A DNA stretch of 64,000 bases from Metallyticus violacea (GCA_030762175.1 CM060833.1:160553501-160617500); one strand, 5' to 3'. Counted from the first letter of the stretch, positions 45,481 to 57,650 are shown. Program-made: numbers and translations. Notes: generated by a model not told the origin, from the letters alone.

Positions 45481-47470
45481 TAACATTAAAAATACATGAC
45501 AGCATTTAGCTCAAACCATTTACATCACTTTTTTTAAAAGGGAATGCATTATCAAAAAAGCCTTGATAGAGTAACAAGAATGGTTGATACAAAACCTTAT
45601 CTGATTGTGAAGTGGAAACATACATTTCTGGCCTGGGAGTGGAATGCCTTATCCTTAGTACCTGCACCACTGTCACTTTTTGAAAGTGACATTATTAACA
45701 GTTCACAATACACACGTGAAAAATATTTCTGTTGTCACAGTAATACAAAGCACTTGAAGCTTAATTTGCCTTAAACACATAAGTCTTGCACCGAACTATC
45801 AAATAACGCACACACATTCGGATGTAGTTAGCTGAGTTAAATTAATTTATAGGAAATATGTACAATTCAAAACAGCAAGTCATAAGTCGCTCTCTCTCTA
45901 CAGCTTAATGAAAAGAAATAATACAAGAGCAAGATTGAACATATCATAAACACAAGGATCAGCTTTGTTTATTCTTGAAATGATAATTCAGGAAGTATAT
46001 GGTATAAAAATGTGGCCTTTGAACAGGCTGCTTCAAAATTTCTTGCCATATATAGCTAGGCAAATTAAAATGACAAATTTCCAGTAGTAATTTTGGGTTC
46101 ATGAAAAATAGGAAATGCTCATGCTTGTGCCATGAGGTTCCGAGGCAACACTTCATGCCTATTATAGACCAGTAGCTCTAGGTGAACCCTCCTAGTACTG
46201 TCTCACATGCCCTCTAACATTGTATGCATTATAGTAGCAGATATGCAAAACACAACATGAATCAACAAGGTTTATAACTAAAGCCCTATATATCTGTTTG
46301 TATCACATTTCACATTTCTGCATTTTCCATGCCAGTGACAAGCATGTAAAATGAACTAATAATAAATATGTGTATCTCTTTAAGTAGCAAGTATTAGTAC
46401 CTGTGTAGCAACCACTTAAAAATAAAAGAGCATTACTACCATTGTTTAATCATGAAATCAATCTGTTCCCCAAAAAGCACAGCATTTTACCCATTAATAC
46501 CTCTCCATTTAAATGAAACAGATAAAACTGGTTTAAAATGTGCTCACCATCAAACATTAACTTCAATTTACAAGCATAAATTTCAAAGAATTTGTGAGGT
46601 ATTATTGGTTACTTGAGAAGGAACAATGTACTTTTAGCGCTATCTGTTAATATTTGGTTTAGTTTTCTGTCTTTGATCAGAACTTATCAGTTGTTTAAAA
46701 TCCAGAATTACTCATTGTAATTAAAAAAGTAAATTTCTCAAGAATGTAGCTGAATATTGATACCTGCCAACTGTTCTCGGGCTGTTTTAGCTAGGAGATC
46801 TCACCTTTGGAGTGAATGATAAGTGATGTAAAATAGTAAGGATTTGTGTTTCTGTTTCTAACAATTGGATGGAGGGATGTATGTTAATGGAAGCAGTACA
46901 TTTGTATTTCTGGCAACACTTATATGTTGCTTTCTAATGCTGCCTGGCAATCACTTCAATATTTTTAACAATACTTTCATGAGTGTTGTCCAAATGCATA
47001 AAGGTGGGCATTTTCTATATTGAATTTGAATGGGCTGTGCAAATTGGGCAATTTTAATTCTCAGTAATGTAGTTAATGCAAGAAGAAGTTTAAGCAAAAC
47101 ATTTTTATTTATATATTTGTATGTAATAAAATATAATTCATCACACCCTCACGTTGTCCCATTCTACAGTTTCTCTTACAAATACAGTGTACAGAATTAT
47201 ATATTATACTCAGTTTAAAACATATTAAGACATCTTTATGTCCTATCACCAGAAACTTAAAAAGTTTGAAGTAGCATTTCTTTCATTTTTTTACATTTAA
47301 CACTGCGGTTGTATATGTAATGGGAATATATTTAACTAAGTAATCTTCAAATATTTTTTTTCTTCCCAATGCTAATCTAATGTTCATATGAACTTGTGGC
47401 CATTTCCTTTATTCATTAATGCATGTTATTCTTGTATAATTTTGAGTTAACATCACTCAATATAACCTGT
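45481..47470. other. No named element seen
   Basis: Intronic AT-rich sequence. Frames at 45544-45774 and 45959-46156 carry no recognised motif. Confidence 0.4.
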
Positions 47471-48992
47471 CCAAGTTTTTAACCATTTTTGTCTCATGTT
47501 TCCTAACTCTCTACCTTCTTTATATTAATATCTGATCTTAAATTTAAAATTCTCCAATCTCTTATTTCTGTTAGTAACTTATCCCACTTTGGTAAATGTA
47601 ACTTTTCTCTCCACAATTTTGTCTTCACATTTCAAAATACAATGCTAAATATTATCCATTCAGCACACATTAAACATTTTTCTTTTATAGATCCCTTTCT
47701 TATTCCACTTAAGCATATCACTCCAGACCTGAACCTTTTCTCCCTACTTTATCACAGATCTAAATATATTTTTCTGTCCTCCAAGCATTTTTAATATTCT
47801 ATATAGTTTTAAGGATTTCTTATCATTAAGATTGACCCATAATTCATGTTTTTCAATATCCTTTCTTCCCCTTTAATTTTCTCCTGGATTATCAAGCATT
47901 GCTTTATATTCTCATATCATATCTCCAAATTCTATACAAATATTTCAAAGCTCTTACTTGTTTTGCTTTTTCATCATAATCTTCCTAGTTCCATTAGTGC
48001 AACTCCATTGGGAGAAGACCTAGTAGGTAAACCAAAAATCAATCTACAAAATGATCTATGTATCACATAATCTGATTTCTATCCTTCATCTGATCTGCAA
48101 ATTTCATTTCCACACTCTCTATAATTGATCCATATACTCATTCCAGTCATTTTTTTTTTTTTTATTTATATTGATTGTTTTATTTAAAAGGATCTGACCC
48201 CACTCATAGCCATTTTTCCATTTGCTATCACCTTTCTTCTTTGGTCACTCCAGCTTTCATTACTAGAAAATCTAACCCCAAGATAATTCATTTTCTAAAC
48301 CACTTCAATTTCTACTCCTCACATGATTTCTCTCCCTTTTTTAATTTGTATCATTTTTTAAATATCATGTATCTTAGATTTTTTATCTTTAAACTTACTT
48401 TTTACAAAATTTCCCTATAGTTTCTAATGCCCTCTCCAATTTTATGCTTGTTTTGAGCCTGTTACCAAAACATCAACAAAGAGATATTCATCACAATTCT
48501 TCTAATTACAAATACATTATCAATTGTTCTCTTTCCTTATCTAAAGTGTGACTAAAGCTGAGAATTTTTTCTTTCCTTCTCTGCCCATTTCTGTAACCTT
48601 TTAGCTATTGCTCCAATGTAAAATTTTCCTATTACTGAAAGTAGACTAATTCCTCTATAATTCACTTTTTTTATGTCTCTTTTAGCTTTATAAATTGGGG
48701 TTACTGTTCCTATCCTCCAGTTCTTCAGAATTTTACCTTCAAAAATTAAACTAAAAATATTGTTTCTATTTTGATAGCATGTCCAAGTCTTTCAGAATTT
48801 GCCTAGGATTCCATCTTTCCAGATGCTTTATTGCCTTTTAATTTTTTAATTTGTTCTAACACTTCATCCAAAATAAAATTAGAACCCAGTGCACTTATTT
48901 TCCATGAGATATTAAACCAGTGTCTCTTGTATAATATGATTAACCCCTAAAAGTCCCTAAAAACACCACCATATTGATATTATATTTTTAAA

Positions 48993-49262
48993 AAATAGTT
49001 TTTAATACCCCTTTTTATTGCTGAGGCATTGCAGGCAGTGAACGTTGATGATACATGAGATAAATTGGGAATGGATTTATTTTTTAAAGGAAGGAAGCAT
49101 TCCAGGCCTAAGTTTAGAGTACCTCCCAGGCATTTGCCACTTATAGACTGGGGAAAACCTGGAAAGAACCTCAGTCAGGGAAGATGGTCCTGGTAGGAAT
49201 CAAACCTCAGACCTCCCATTCATGAGTGCATGCCTTAACTACCTCTGCTACTTGTGGTAATA
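48993..49262 (-). mobile_element. SINE family B copy nested in the antisense LINE
   Basis: The tail complement (ttttaataccccttttta ttgctgaggcattgcaggc) is at the low end and the tRNA head complement (taactacctctgctacttgt) at the high end. It is moderately diverged. Confidence 0.8.
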
Positions 49263-50666
49263 GATTGATGGTGATACAACATCCCATGCATCCTGTTATA
49301 CACGCTTTCAAATTGTCTTGCTGTTATTCCTCCTTGTAGCCTCAGCTAAACTTTTTGCCCCAGTCTTTCTTCTTTACCTCTAGTATACATTTATACCCTC
49401 ATCTCTCTTCTCAGAAGTTTTCTCCAGTGGTTGATTCCCTGATTGTCTCCATTGTTTCAACTCTGTATCCACCCTTCTTTTTGCTTCTAAACACTCTTAA
49501 TCATACCAAATTTCAGTTACTATGAATCTTCTCTCTTTAGCTTTCATTCTATGCCCCTCAGTTTTTTACAGTTCTAAAGCAAATAATATTTCTTCTATTT
49601 TCCAACTTCTATTAATTTTGTAAAGTTCTTTTTAAATTAGTTTCTTGTTTTTAAATGTATTTCCTTATAAAACAGTTTGGCTAATTAATTCCTCCATTTA
49701 TAATATTCTAGTTTATCTAATTCTACATCTCACCCTGTCTCCTTCCTCCACCAATCTAAATACTATTCTTAATGGAAGATGATTACTCTCACTGATCATG
49801 TTCATAATTTCAAAATGTACTAAAAATCTTTCTAGTCCTATAGAGTACAATGTATAACCTGTAATCATTCATATTTACAAAAGTAAATTCTTTATACTTA
49901 TTCTTTGCTTTAACTTCATTGTGTTAGTAAGTTGTTTTTTTCACAAAATTATTTCCAGTTTATCACTACTATTTTGACTTTCTAATATTCAGTTAATCCA
50001 GGTAAACAAAATTTATACTAATTTGTTGTTCTCCTACTCTTGCACTGGAATCTCCAACTACTACTAATTCTGTTCATACATATCTGACTTGTAATTCTTT
50101 AATATCTTGCCTCAGTTTAAAAATTAATCTTGGGTCATGCTCTTGACTTTTTACTTCAACTCTTTCTTTCCCATTGCGATCGTAACCCATAAGATTAATG
50201 ACAAATTCCTTTGTTAACCATATTTCTAACACCACTATCACATCTACCAACCTGATTATCTGATAGATTTCATCCATCTTATTTTCATGAATAGGTGATC
50301 CGTATTGCAAAACTCTATTGAAAAGGAATTTAAACCCTATACTCAACCTTTTCTGTCAAATCTAAATTGCTGTAACTTTGCACTACTTCTGATTAAGCTT
50401 GCCTCCCAATTCAAAATATCTCTTTGTTCTTCTAGCTGCATAATACTTGGGCTCTGTAGAGGAGATACCAACTCTTCGGTTCACAACCATAATTAAATGG
50501 ATAATCCCCTCATAGGAATTAAGGTTCTGGATCTTATAAAGAATATTGAACTCGAGCTATTATAAGGAGTATGGAGAGGCACAAAAAGCGTATGACTGAA
50601 GTGCAGGAATCAGAAGACTCTCTCTAAATCTCCCTTAATACTACTACTGCATAATACTCCAACTAG

Positions 50667-50705
50667 GTGTGGCACTTCAGTAGTAAAAACAGGCATTAAA
50701 CACCA
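50667..50705 (+). mobile_element. SINE family B, 3' tail fragment
   Basis: cacttcagtagtaaaaacag followed by gcattaaacacca is the family B 3' end, with an A-rich run after it. The rest is missing. Confidence 0.6.
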
Positions 50706-51934
50706 TTTAAAGAAAAAAAAACTCATATGCTCCACAAGTCTAAACCAGCTGCAGCTCCCAAGGCCATTCTGTTGACATCTTTTTTAAGGTGGAAAGGAGA
50801 TGACACCATGTGCAAAACTAATAGTGTTGTCTGCTGCTGACTCTTCTTTTCCTTCTCACCCTGCTTGCTGATGTCATCTTCACATTAGCATCTCCAAAAA
50901 CTGCATGAGCCATTCGACTTTGGCCTCTCCTGTCCTGTTTGTTCGAATTTGTCACATACTGCTAACTGATATCCTGTTTCTTGCCATCGATGAATATATT
51001 TAATCCATTAATGTAAGCTTTACTGCCTACCTCCCCAGCTTTCTTCGTGTATTTCATTAAAATGCCCCTATGTTCTTGTTCCTTCTTTCCATAATCGTAT
51101 TTTACAAATATATTTATACCTTTTAGTTTCTTCGCATTATATAACAACTATTTGATCCTCATGAAGGTATATTTGACAAGTATTGGCCTTGATCTCACCT
51201 CTTTTCTGATGATTCTAAAAGAATCTGTCATTTCCCAACCATGTAATTGTAGACTCAAGTTTCCAACTAAAATATCTTCAACTTGATGCCTGATTTTCCT
51301 CTGCCAATCTTGTATCCCAAAAATAACTGTTGAATTTCATCCTATTTTCTTTCATTCTTTCTAATCTCATTATTCTGGTACTGTAAATGCTCTTGTCATG
51401 TTCCACCCTTCTTTGATAATCTGTTACTGTCTCATTTCTTCATTTATTTTGCTCATGCCAATCCTCTTCTAACGTTCTGAAATGCATTGTAACATTCTGA
51501 TTACCAATTCCATTTCAGTTCCACACTGATCATCAAAATGATCAAAAGTACCAACACAAATGTCGGAAAAACTATTCTACCATTTGAATGATTTTTTGAG
51601 AGAATTTAGTCTTCTTTGTTAAACATATCATTTCTAGCCTTATAAGATTATTGAAACACCCATATTATTAACTAGCTCAGAGAATGTACTTAGCATAATA
51701 AGTTTTAGTTGGATGTGACAATCCAGCTTTGTAATTTTTAACTAACAGACATTTTCACAGTGAAATGTGAAAATACTTAATCTGACTTAGGTAAATCTGA
51801 TAGGAAATCACTCAAATTTCAATACTAAGTATGGACTCACTGTCAGCTTTCCAGCATGGCATGCAAATGTCTCTATAGATTGTATGAATTTAGCAATGAG
51901 ATTATTGCTGTTTGGAAGATTAAGTAAATTTTCT

Positions 51935-51995
51935 TTAATTAAAATGTAAATTGGAACTTGAACAGAGAAGCTAATAATTGATATCATACAATGAT
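51935..51995 (+). repeat. Copy of a 60-bp repeat also at 59848-59920
   Basis: attaaaatgtaaattggaac and the following blocks (acttg, aca, cagctaat, aattgata) occur here and at 59.85 kb, where they lead into a palindromic element. Here the sequence runs straight into ordinary AT-rich DNA. Confidence 0.6.
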
Positions 51996-52499
51996 AAATT
52001 TTCTTTGTTTTTATTGATTACTATATTCTTCCATACAGCTAATCTGTTTCAAAAAAAGTTTTTAAAGGTTTTGGCTCATTTTGGAAATCTTGATTGTCGC
52101 GCAGAAATGATATGCTATTTTAACCTACTTAGTATGTTTGTATTTTACAATTTTCATGTTTTCCTCGAAACATAGGTAATGTTTATTTTGGTTTTTCTAT
52201 GTATTTAAAATTGCAGTCTTTATGCTGATTCCAAAATTTCTGATCATTTGCCCGGCAGAATTCTGTTCTTTATATTGTATTTCACAGTTATTTTAAGCTG
52301 TCGTTGTTTACTGTGGTCAAAATAGTATACTTATCTTTGAATATTTTTTTAAATTTTTTGATGTGCCCATGAATTAAAAGACATCACCTGGAAGATTACA
52401 AAGGAAAACATGCACAAGAAATCTACTGTCCCCAGTAAACAACTACATCTTTAAAAAAAACCTTCTAAAATCCCACAGAAAGGACAGGAAAGGAAAGGA

Positions 52500-52770
52500 C
52501 AGACAGGCTATGATCAGGCATTTACAAAATTAGCTATAAAGACTGCAACATGAATTACATATATAGAAAAAATCAAAAGAAACTTTACATTTCAAGGAAC
52601 ATGTGAAAAATGTAAAATACCAACAAACTGAAAGATTTGCAACATTGTGCCATTTCTGGTGCGAAAATCATAATTTCCAAAATGAATCAAAACTTTTAAA
52701 AGCTCTTCAGTAATCCATAGAATTGAAGAAAATATTCATCAACAAAGAGAAAATTTAGTTTACTTTGATT
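52500..52770 (+). pseudogene. Penelope-like GIY-YIG endonuclease scrap
   Basis: The plus strand from 52517 reads GIYKISYKDCNMNYIYRKNQ, the GIY and Y-I-Y signature pair with the KDC between them. A shift then gives EHVKNVKYQQTERFATLCHF and KLLKALQ, the conserved downstream helix region. It is the same domain as at the left edge of the window but more decayed. It lies in FANCD2 intron 4. Confidence 0.65.
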
Positions 52771-52949
52771 TTCCGATCAGTAATAACTTCATCACCTAAT
52801 TCATAAAATCTACAAAGAGGCATCTGCAAACCATGCTGGAAAGTACAATGAATTCATGCATGCAGGCAACAGCTCTTGAAACTTGTCCAAGTAAGTTGGC
52901 AAAAAAATAGTGAAATTTGAGTGATTACTATCAAATTGACATAAGTCTA

Positions 52950-53900
52950 GATTATTTATAAATTCGTATTACTGGGTTGTCAGAATTTCAATTATCATTA
53001 GATCAGTTGAATTATGATCTATTGTTATAACTGTCACTTCAAAATCTTTTTCTATTGTGAGATTACCTGTACTCATGTTTTTGTATTTAGTGTCATTTGT
53101 TAGCATAACTGCACCATCTCCAATAGCAGCTTTCGCACAATAAGAACTAATTGTTTTGAAGTTATTCAACAATAATTTAAATGTTCTACTTTGAATCTAT
53201 GCTCATAATTATTATTTGGCCTAAGTCATCTTAAACAGCCTCCAGCGCATCCTTTTTAGTACTAAAATATTGAATATTCTGGTGTAGGATTCTTAATATT
53301 TCATCCTGAGAGCTACTCTTCCTGCACTGAGCCTTTTTACTAGAATCAGTGCTTTTAATTAGTTACCATAGGTAATGGTATTAAGCAGGATTTTTTTGGA
53401 TGAAGAATTGTTTAACTTAATTTACATATTTCCCCTGCTGCATCATCCTTTTCTCTTGGATTCATGTTTAGATCTTTTAAATCAAATAGGCTGTCAAATA
53501 TGTCAGACCTAACATGGTAGTATTATTGAAATACTTTATATTATTTGATTGAATATGGCTAAGAATGGATCTGTACTTTTGGAACACTCTTGCCTACAAT
53601 TAAAGAATTAATGGCAATTTCTAGTAACACAGCTTACTGTGGTAAAGAGGAAAAAATTGACAATGGAATCTAATTTGAGCTTCTATTTCTGCTGGTTCTT
53701 CCAAAGAGGGCATCACTAGAGCAGCAGATGTTGCACATATAATGACGCTGTTGTGCACCTGAGTACATAAAAGCAATAGTGCACTTGACCATCTGTCTGT
53801 AGTTGTGACTGTCCTATGAAAGTCGGATGTATTCTTGCTTTCATAGTGAAAATTTAAATACAAATGATTGTCTCTCATAGCTTCATTCAACAGCAAGTGT
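52950..53900 (-). other. Unidentified coding-like minus-strand stretch
   Basis: Minus-strand pieces include FKTISSYCAKAAIGDGAVML (52969-53172) and a 91-codon frame at 53621-53896 (DFHRTVTTTDRWSSALLLLC and on). They may belong to one decayed transposon protein. I do not recognise the family. The right end overlaps the 139-bp duplication before exon 5. Confidence 0.3.
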
Positions 53901-54080
53901 TCACATTCTAAAATGTTTAATATAACAGGTTTGTATTATTGTTGTGACTGTTCTACATAAGTCAAATTAATTCTAGCTTTTGTAATGCAAAATTTAAATA
54001 CAAATGATTACCTCTCATAGCTTCATTCAGCAACAATTGTCTACATTCTAAAATGTTTAATATAGCTGGCTTGTATTATT
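53802..54080 (+). repeat. 139-bp tandem duplication abutting the exon 5 acceptor
   Basis: Copies 53802-53940 and 53941-54080 share gttgtgactgt at the start, then aaaatttaaatacaaatgat, ctctcatagcttcattca and end ttgtattatt. After copy 1 the next bases are gttgtg; after copy 2 they are gtag, the splice acceptor of exon 5. The copies differ at about 15-20 percent of sites. Confidence 0.85.
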
Positions 54081-54084
54081 GTAG

Positions 54085-54161
54085 GCACAGCGGGATATAA
54101 TTCACTGCCTTCCTGATATCATAACTGATGAAGAACACCATGAAGCAGCATTAAAACTCAG
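54085..54161 (+). CDS. FANCD2: FANCD2 coding exon 5 (residues 235-259 plus two bases)
   Basis: A short exon of 77 bases with acceptor ttgtattattgtag. It reads AQRDIIHCLPDIITDEEHHE and AALKL, then AG to be completed by the next exon (Ser). The vertebrate segment is QHDIITSLPEILGDSQHAD. The donor is AG|gtaata. The AG four bases after the chosen acceptor (gcacag) would shift the frame, so the chosen site is required by phase. It lies directly after a 139-bp intronic tandem duplication that ends at the acceptor. Confidence 0.93.
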
Positions 54162-55489
54162 GTAATATACTCAGAATGAAAGAATTGTTTGTAGAATTTA
54201 CTGTAAATCTTATAATTTGAATATATGCATATGTGCTCTCAGAATTTCTTGTGTTTTTTATGGTCTCAGCAGCTGATAGAAACATTTGTCAATGGAATAG
54301 CTATTTGCTGTAATAACATAGAAAGTGTTGTAGAATTTTTGATGGATGAGGTACCAGAAAAGCGTTAGTTGTTCAGTTTAAGACTTCATTATCAAAACAT
54401 GTGCCTCTTGATCTTTCAGAACAATGAATATTTCTAAATAATTGAAATTATTATGTACATCAGAGATTTCAGAGAATGGATTAAGCTTGTAACAACAGAA
54501 GTGGAATTAGAAATAGTTCTAGAAAAGGATGCAAGAAAAAAGCTGTTGAATATAGCCAGTGTAGCCAGTTTTCTGAAATTCCCAAAGATATTTCAACTTT
54601 TAAAATATTTCATAAAATTAGAATTAAATATCTTCCAAAAGTTTTGGCAGATTCAGTATATGGAAAAAAATAAGTAAATAAATAAAGTAAGACACAAATC
54701 TATAGTTGCAGTTCATTACAAATTGACTTCCCAGCTTGTGTTGTAATTTTCCTTATACTTGATCTTTGACACAGTAATAGTTATATCATTCATATTTTAT
54801 ATTTTCTGCTGTTGTACATGATTGTTGACACAGCAATGTCTAGGTAATTAGGTGATCAGTTCTTCTGTACTACATGTTACTGTCCAACCAGCAAAATAGT
54901 TTTATGTTCATTTTAGAGTTGGTTCTTAACTTGTAAGGTTGTGTATAGCGAGTGGTATGTTGCATAGTAAAAATACGGATTCGAGTTTGAATTCCAACTT
55001 TTGAAATGGTGTCACAGCTGTAAAGGAAACAGGTGAAATAAAAGGTAAAAATTTTTTTCTTAATGGGAAAAAAATATTTATATTTGATGAAGTTTTATTG
55101 TACTAAATATTAGTTTAGATTTTGTAATGTATATCATTAATTTCTTTCAGGGTATAAGAATAGGAGGAGGGGTAGGGGAGATTTGCCTCTGAAATGCCAT
55201 AGGTACAGTTCACTCATTGATAAGTGGTCAGTTTTTCTGCCTTCTAACATCTGAAGGCAGGAATACTGGCCACTGAAATGAAGATTAAAAATATTGGTGA
55301 TTTTTTATTTTTCACTATTTATCAAATTAATAATTGCATGATTTTATGAAATATTGTTGTCGTTTAAAGGAAAAATAGAAGGACGAGAACCAATTGACTT
55401 TTATTTCTTTTGTACTTTGCTTAGTACTCCATAACTAAATAAAATAAGATCAATATTACTTTACTTATTAACCTGCTGAACTTATTTAT

Positions 55490-56025
55490 TCTTGATGACA
55501 AATACTCTTCTAGGTTCTTAATGTGAGATTTGTCATCAGTATTTTTTATCTCCTATACAGATCTTAATTGTAATGATTTTTCTTTGATCAACTGTTTCTT
55601 CCATTTTCTTGTTCCTGGGTATTCAAATAAAATGTGCATGGCATTTAAGTGTAATTTGCAGACTGGACATATATCATGCTCTAAGTTTTTCCAAATTCCC
55701 TTTAGCTTCTAAATTCTTAATCTTAATAATGCTAACCCTTCCCTCTTTTTCTTCTTATATCTGTCAATAAATTTCTCTCTCCCCTACAATCCTCTTTCAG
55801 TTTTTGATATGATGAGGAAACTCTTCTCTCTAATGGTGGAATATGTAATTTGTCCATATATATCCTCAAATCTAGTTCTGATCACCTTCCAAAAGCCACT
55901 AATTAAATTGTCTCTTCTTGACCATTACTTCCCATTCCAATCTGCATCAGTTCTTGTCCAACTTTTCCCACTCAGCTTACCTCTTCCTGGCATTTTAAAC
56001 ATTCTTTCAAGATATGACCATTAGG
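55490..56025 (-). pseudogene. LINE ORF2 C-terminal relic
   Basis: The minus strand reads LALLRLRI then KLKGIWKNLEHDICPVCKLH and LNAMHILFEYPGTRKW, a CxxC...H....C-type C-terminal motif of LINE polyproteins. Flanking frames are broken. It may be related to the LINE at 47.5-51.5 kb. Confidence 0.55.
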
Positions 56026-56183
56026 CATCTTTTATCAGTAATATCTAACCAAAGAGATACAAGTGACCTTAGTTCATAGCTGAAATACGTTCAAATGGCT
56101 TTACATTGAAGATGTTAAATTGAAATAATCTCTGTGAGTCAGAATATTAAAACACTCTGTTTGGTTTCACTTAAATGAGATTT

Positions 56184-56220
56184 GACATATGTTTCATGGA
56201 AATGTTTTCCACATCATCAG
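56184..56220 (-). ncRNA. Candidate hammerhead ribozyme core (left arm)
   Basis: On the minus strand: CTGATGA, T, then a 7-bp stem with ACA loop (GTGGAAA-ACA-TTTCCAT), GAAAC, ATAT and GTC. This is the order box 1, stem II, box 2, short stem III and cleavage triplet of a minimal hammerhead. There is one extra base after box 1, and stem I is weak. No activity is shown. Confidence 0.42.
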
Positions 56221-56554
56221 CTGTTTACAACTAATGGATCATTCGTAGAAGTTAGGTAGGTAGGAATCCGGGTGGACTCTTGTGGTGTTGTGATGAGCTT
56301 AAATAAAGTGTTGTCTGTTTCTGGGATATCAAAATTCATAAGTTTGCACTCTTAGTTTTTTATATAAATCCTTTCCCTATATTAATTCTTATGGTTGTTG
56401 AACAGTTTTTAATAGCTTTATACCTTTTTCTATTTCATAGTTTTCATTCCTATGTGCTGCCACAGCTGATTTATCTATTTGTTTGTAACAGATGTTTCTC
56501 CAATGTTCTTTCAACCTAATGCCTATAGACAAAGAGAAATATAGTCATGAACAG

Positions 56555-56591
56555 CTGATGATGTGGAAAACATTTCCATGAAACATATGTC
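56555..56591 (+). ncRNA. Candidate hammerhead ribozyme core (right arm)
   Basis: On the plus strand the same core as the left arm: CTGATGA at 56555, a stem II hairpin GTGGAAA-ACA-TTTCCAT, GAAAC at 56580, GTC at 56589-56591. Bases next to the putative cleavage site allow only about 2 pairs of stem I (AG/CT), so the motif may be degenerate, or stem I is completed differently. PLE-linked hammerheads are known to be minimal forms with short stem III. Confidence 0.42.
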
Positions 56592-56794
56592 CTAAGTAAA
56601 ATCTCATTTAAGTGAAACCAAAAAGAGTGTTTTAATATTTCGACTCACAGAGATTATTAGTGCGTGTTTCACTGTGTTCGATTCTAAATTGAACTAATAT
56701 TGAACTTAAATTTAAATGTTTCATTATTTTATATGTTATGTGTTTTGATCCATGACAGTCATGTTCAGTGCTATAAATATAATTACCCTAACTA

Positions 56795-57650
56795 CAGTGG
56801 AACTTGGATAGTTCTAAGCTGAAGGGACCGGGGAAAATATTAAAAATATCCCAAAATTCAAATTAGGTGTAAAATGGGTATTTTATCGATAAGAATAAAA
56901 ATTCATTATTAAGGCTATAAAATAAAAAGCTGTATATTTGAACAAAATTTTACATTATTTATTTTCAGATTAAGGAGAATAGTACTTAAAGTGATCACAC
57001 AATTTATCCTATACAGTAATTGAATTTCAATTTTGCAAAGAAGCTTGAAATATCTGATTGTTTTGCAAAATTTATTCTGTTAAGGTTTGTAAACTCTTCA
57101 ATCATGTTTAGTTTATGAAAAATAACTGCACTTTTGATCTGACATCTCCCCACACTCTGCCACATTTTCATCCAAGGTTTACCAATATAAGGCCCATACT
57201 GTCATCCCAGGCATCCAGTGGGGGGATATCTTTATTTAAGGGCTCAATTTGCTCACTTTTCTTCATAAATCATGCCTTTAGGAAAAAATTTTCTATCATT
57301 TTATCAGTTACTTGAAACTACACAGTATGACCATTCTTGCTGCATCAAGGACACTTATCTTTGAATTCTGGTTTTGTCCATGAAAAAGCCTAATAAGGGC
57401 TTTGTACAACAAAACATCTATAAAAATGCTTGCAATTTTTAATAATACCCTGGACCATCTGCTGCACAACTAAAGGCATATTTGGGAGGAAAAAGCTAAT
57501 CTTTTCACTGTCTATTTCAGGGATAAAGTTATGATGAGTGCAGTTTTTATTTGATATTTTTAAAAAAATCTTGGAATTGCAGATTTTCTTATATGAGCAA
57601 AGGTAACTTTTCACTCCCATTCATGTTAACCCGAGTACGAATTCTTTCTT
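56795..57650 (-). pseudogene. pogo/Tigger-like transposon relic
   Basis: A terminal-repeat-like start CAGTGGAACTTGGATAGTTC at 56795, preceded by TA, with gaagggaccgggg soon after, matches the typical pogo/Tigger end. Inside, the minus strand reads KISFFLPNMPLVVQQMVQGI then IKNCKHFYR (57390-57490), corresponding to the VxFLPPNTTSxLQPxDQGxIxxFKxxYR block that holds a catalytic Asp, here changed (MVQG for LDQG). Further pieces up to about 57960 on the same strand may belong to it. The other end was not found. Confidence 0.65.

Larger units (their letters stand above)
47480..51500 (-). pseudogene. Long antisense LINE: ORF1, endonuclease and RT relics
   Basis: From high to low coordinate on the minus strand: an ORF1-like nucleic-acid-binding piece (NAKKLKGINIFVKYDYGKKE then SKAYINGLNIFIDGKK, 50962-51147, reminiscent of L1 ORF1 KKLKGxxIYIxxD...xxAYxxxDxLxIDG); an endonuclease piece (DVIVVLEIWLT, 50200-50260, like DVIxLxETWL); RT fingers NWRIGTVTPIYKAKRDIKKV then NYRGISLLSVIGKFY (48600-48720); EYLFVDVLVTGSK (near 48480, the degraded FADD box); and a C-terminal HCILKCE piece near 47600. 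Stops everywhere. A SINE B is nested at 49.0 kb. About 4 kb long, it is the largest single element in the window. The clade is not resolved. Confidence 0.65.
43556..54084 (+). other. FANCD2 intron 4
   Basis: gtaagc...ttgtag, 10,529 bp, the largest intron seen. It contains a 43-bp duplication, a DDE transposase relic with a long GAT microsatellite, a 4-kb antisense LINE with a nested SINE, a PLE endonuclease scrap and a 139-bp duplication at its end. 45.8-47.4 kb shows no named element. Confidence 0.9.
56124..56655. mobile_element. Inverted-repeat element with hammerhead-like arms around a PLE relic
   Basis: Arms 56124-56225 and 56550-56655 are reverse complements (for example gatgtggaaaacatttccat in one and its complement in the other) with a few differences. 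The 324-bp interior, on the minus strand, reads pieces of the PLE GIY-YIG domain: KEHWRNICYKQIDKSAVAAH then NENYEIEKGIKLLKTVQQP, homologous to the same region at 147-480 and 58.0-58.3 kb. Structure known of PLEs (terminal repeats, sometimes inverted, with hammerhead motifs) fits. The limits are defined by arm similarity only. Confidence 0.65.

Noticed and set aside
47846..48420. Plus-strand frames at 47.8-48.4 kb
   Set aside because: They are the antisense of the LINE relic on the minus strand.
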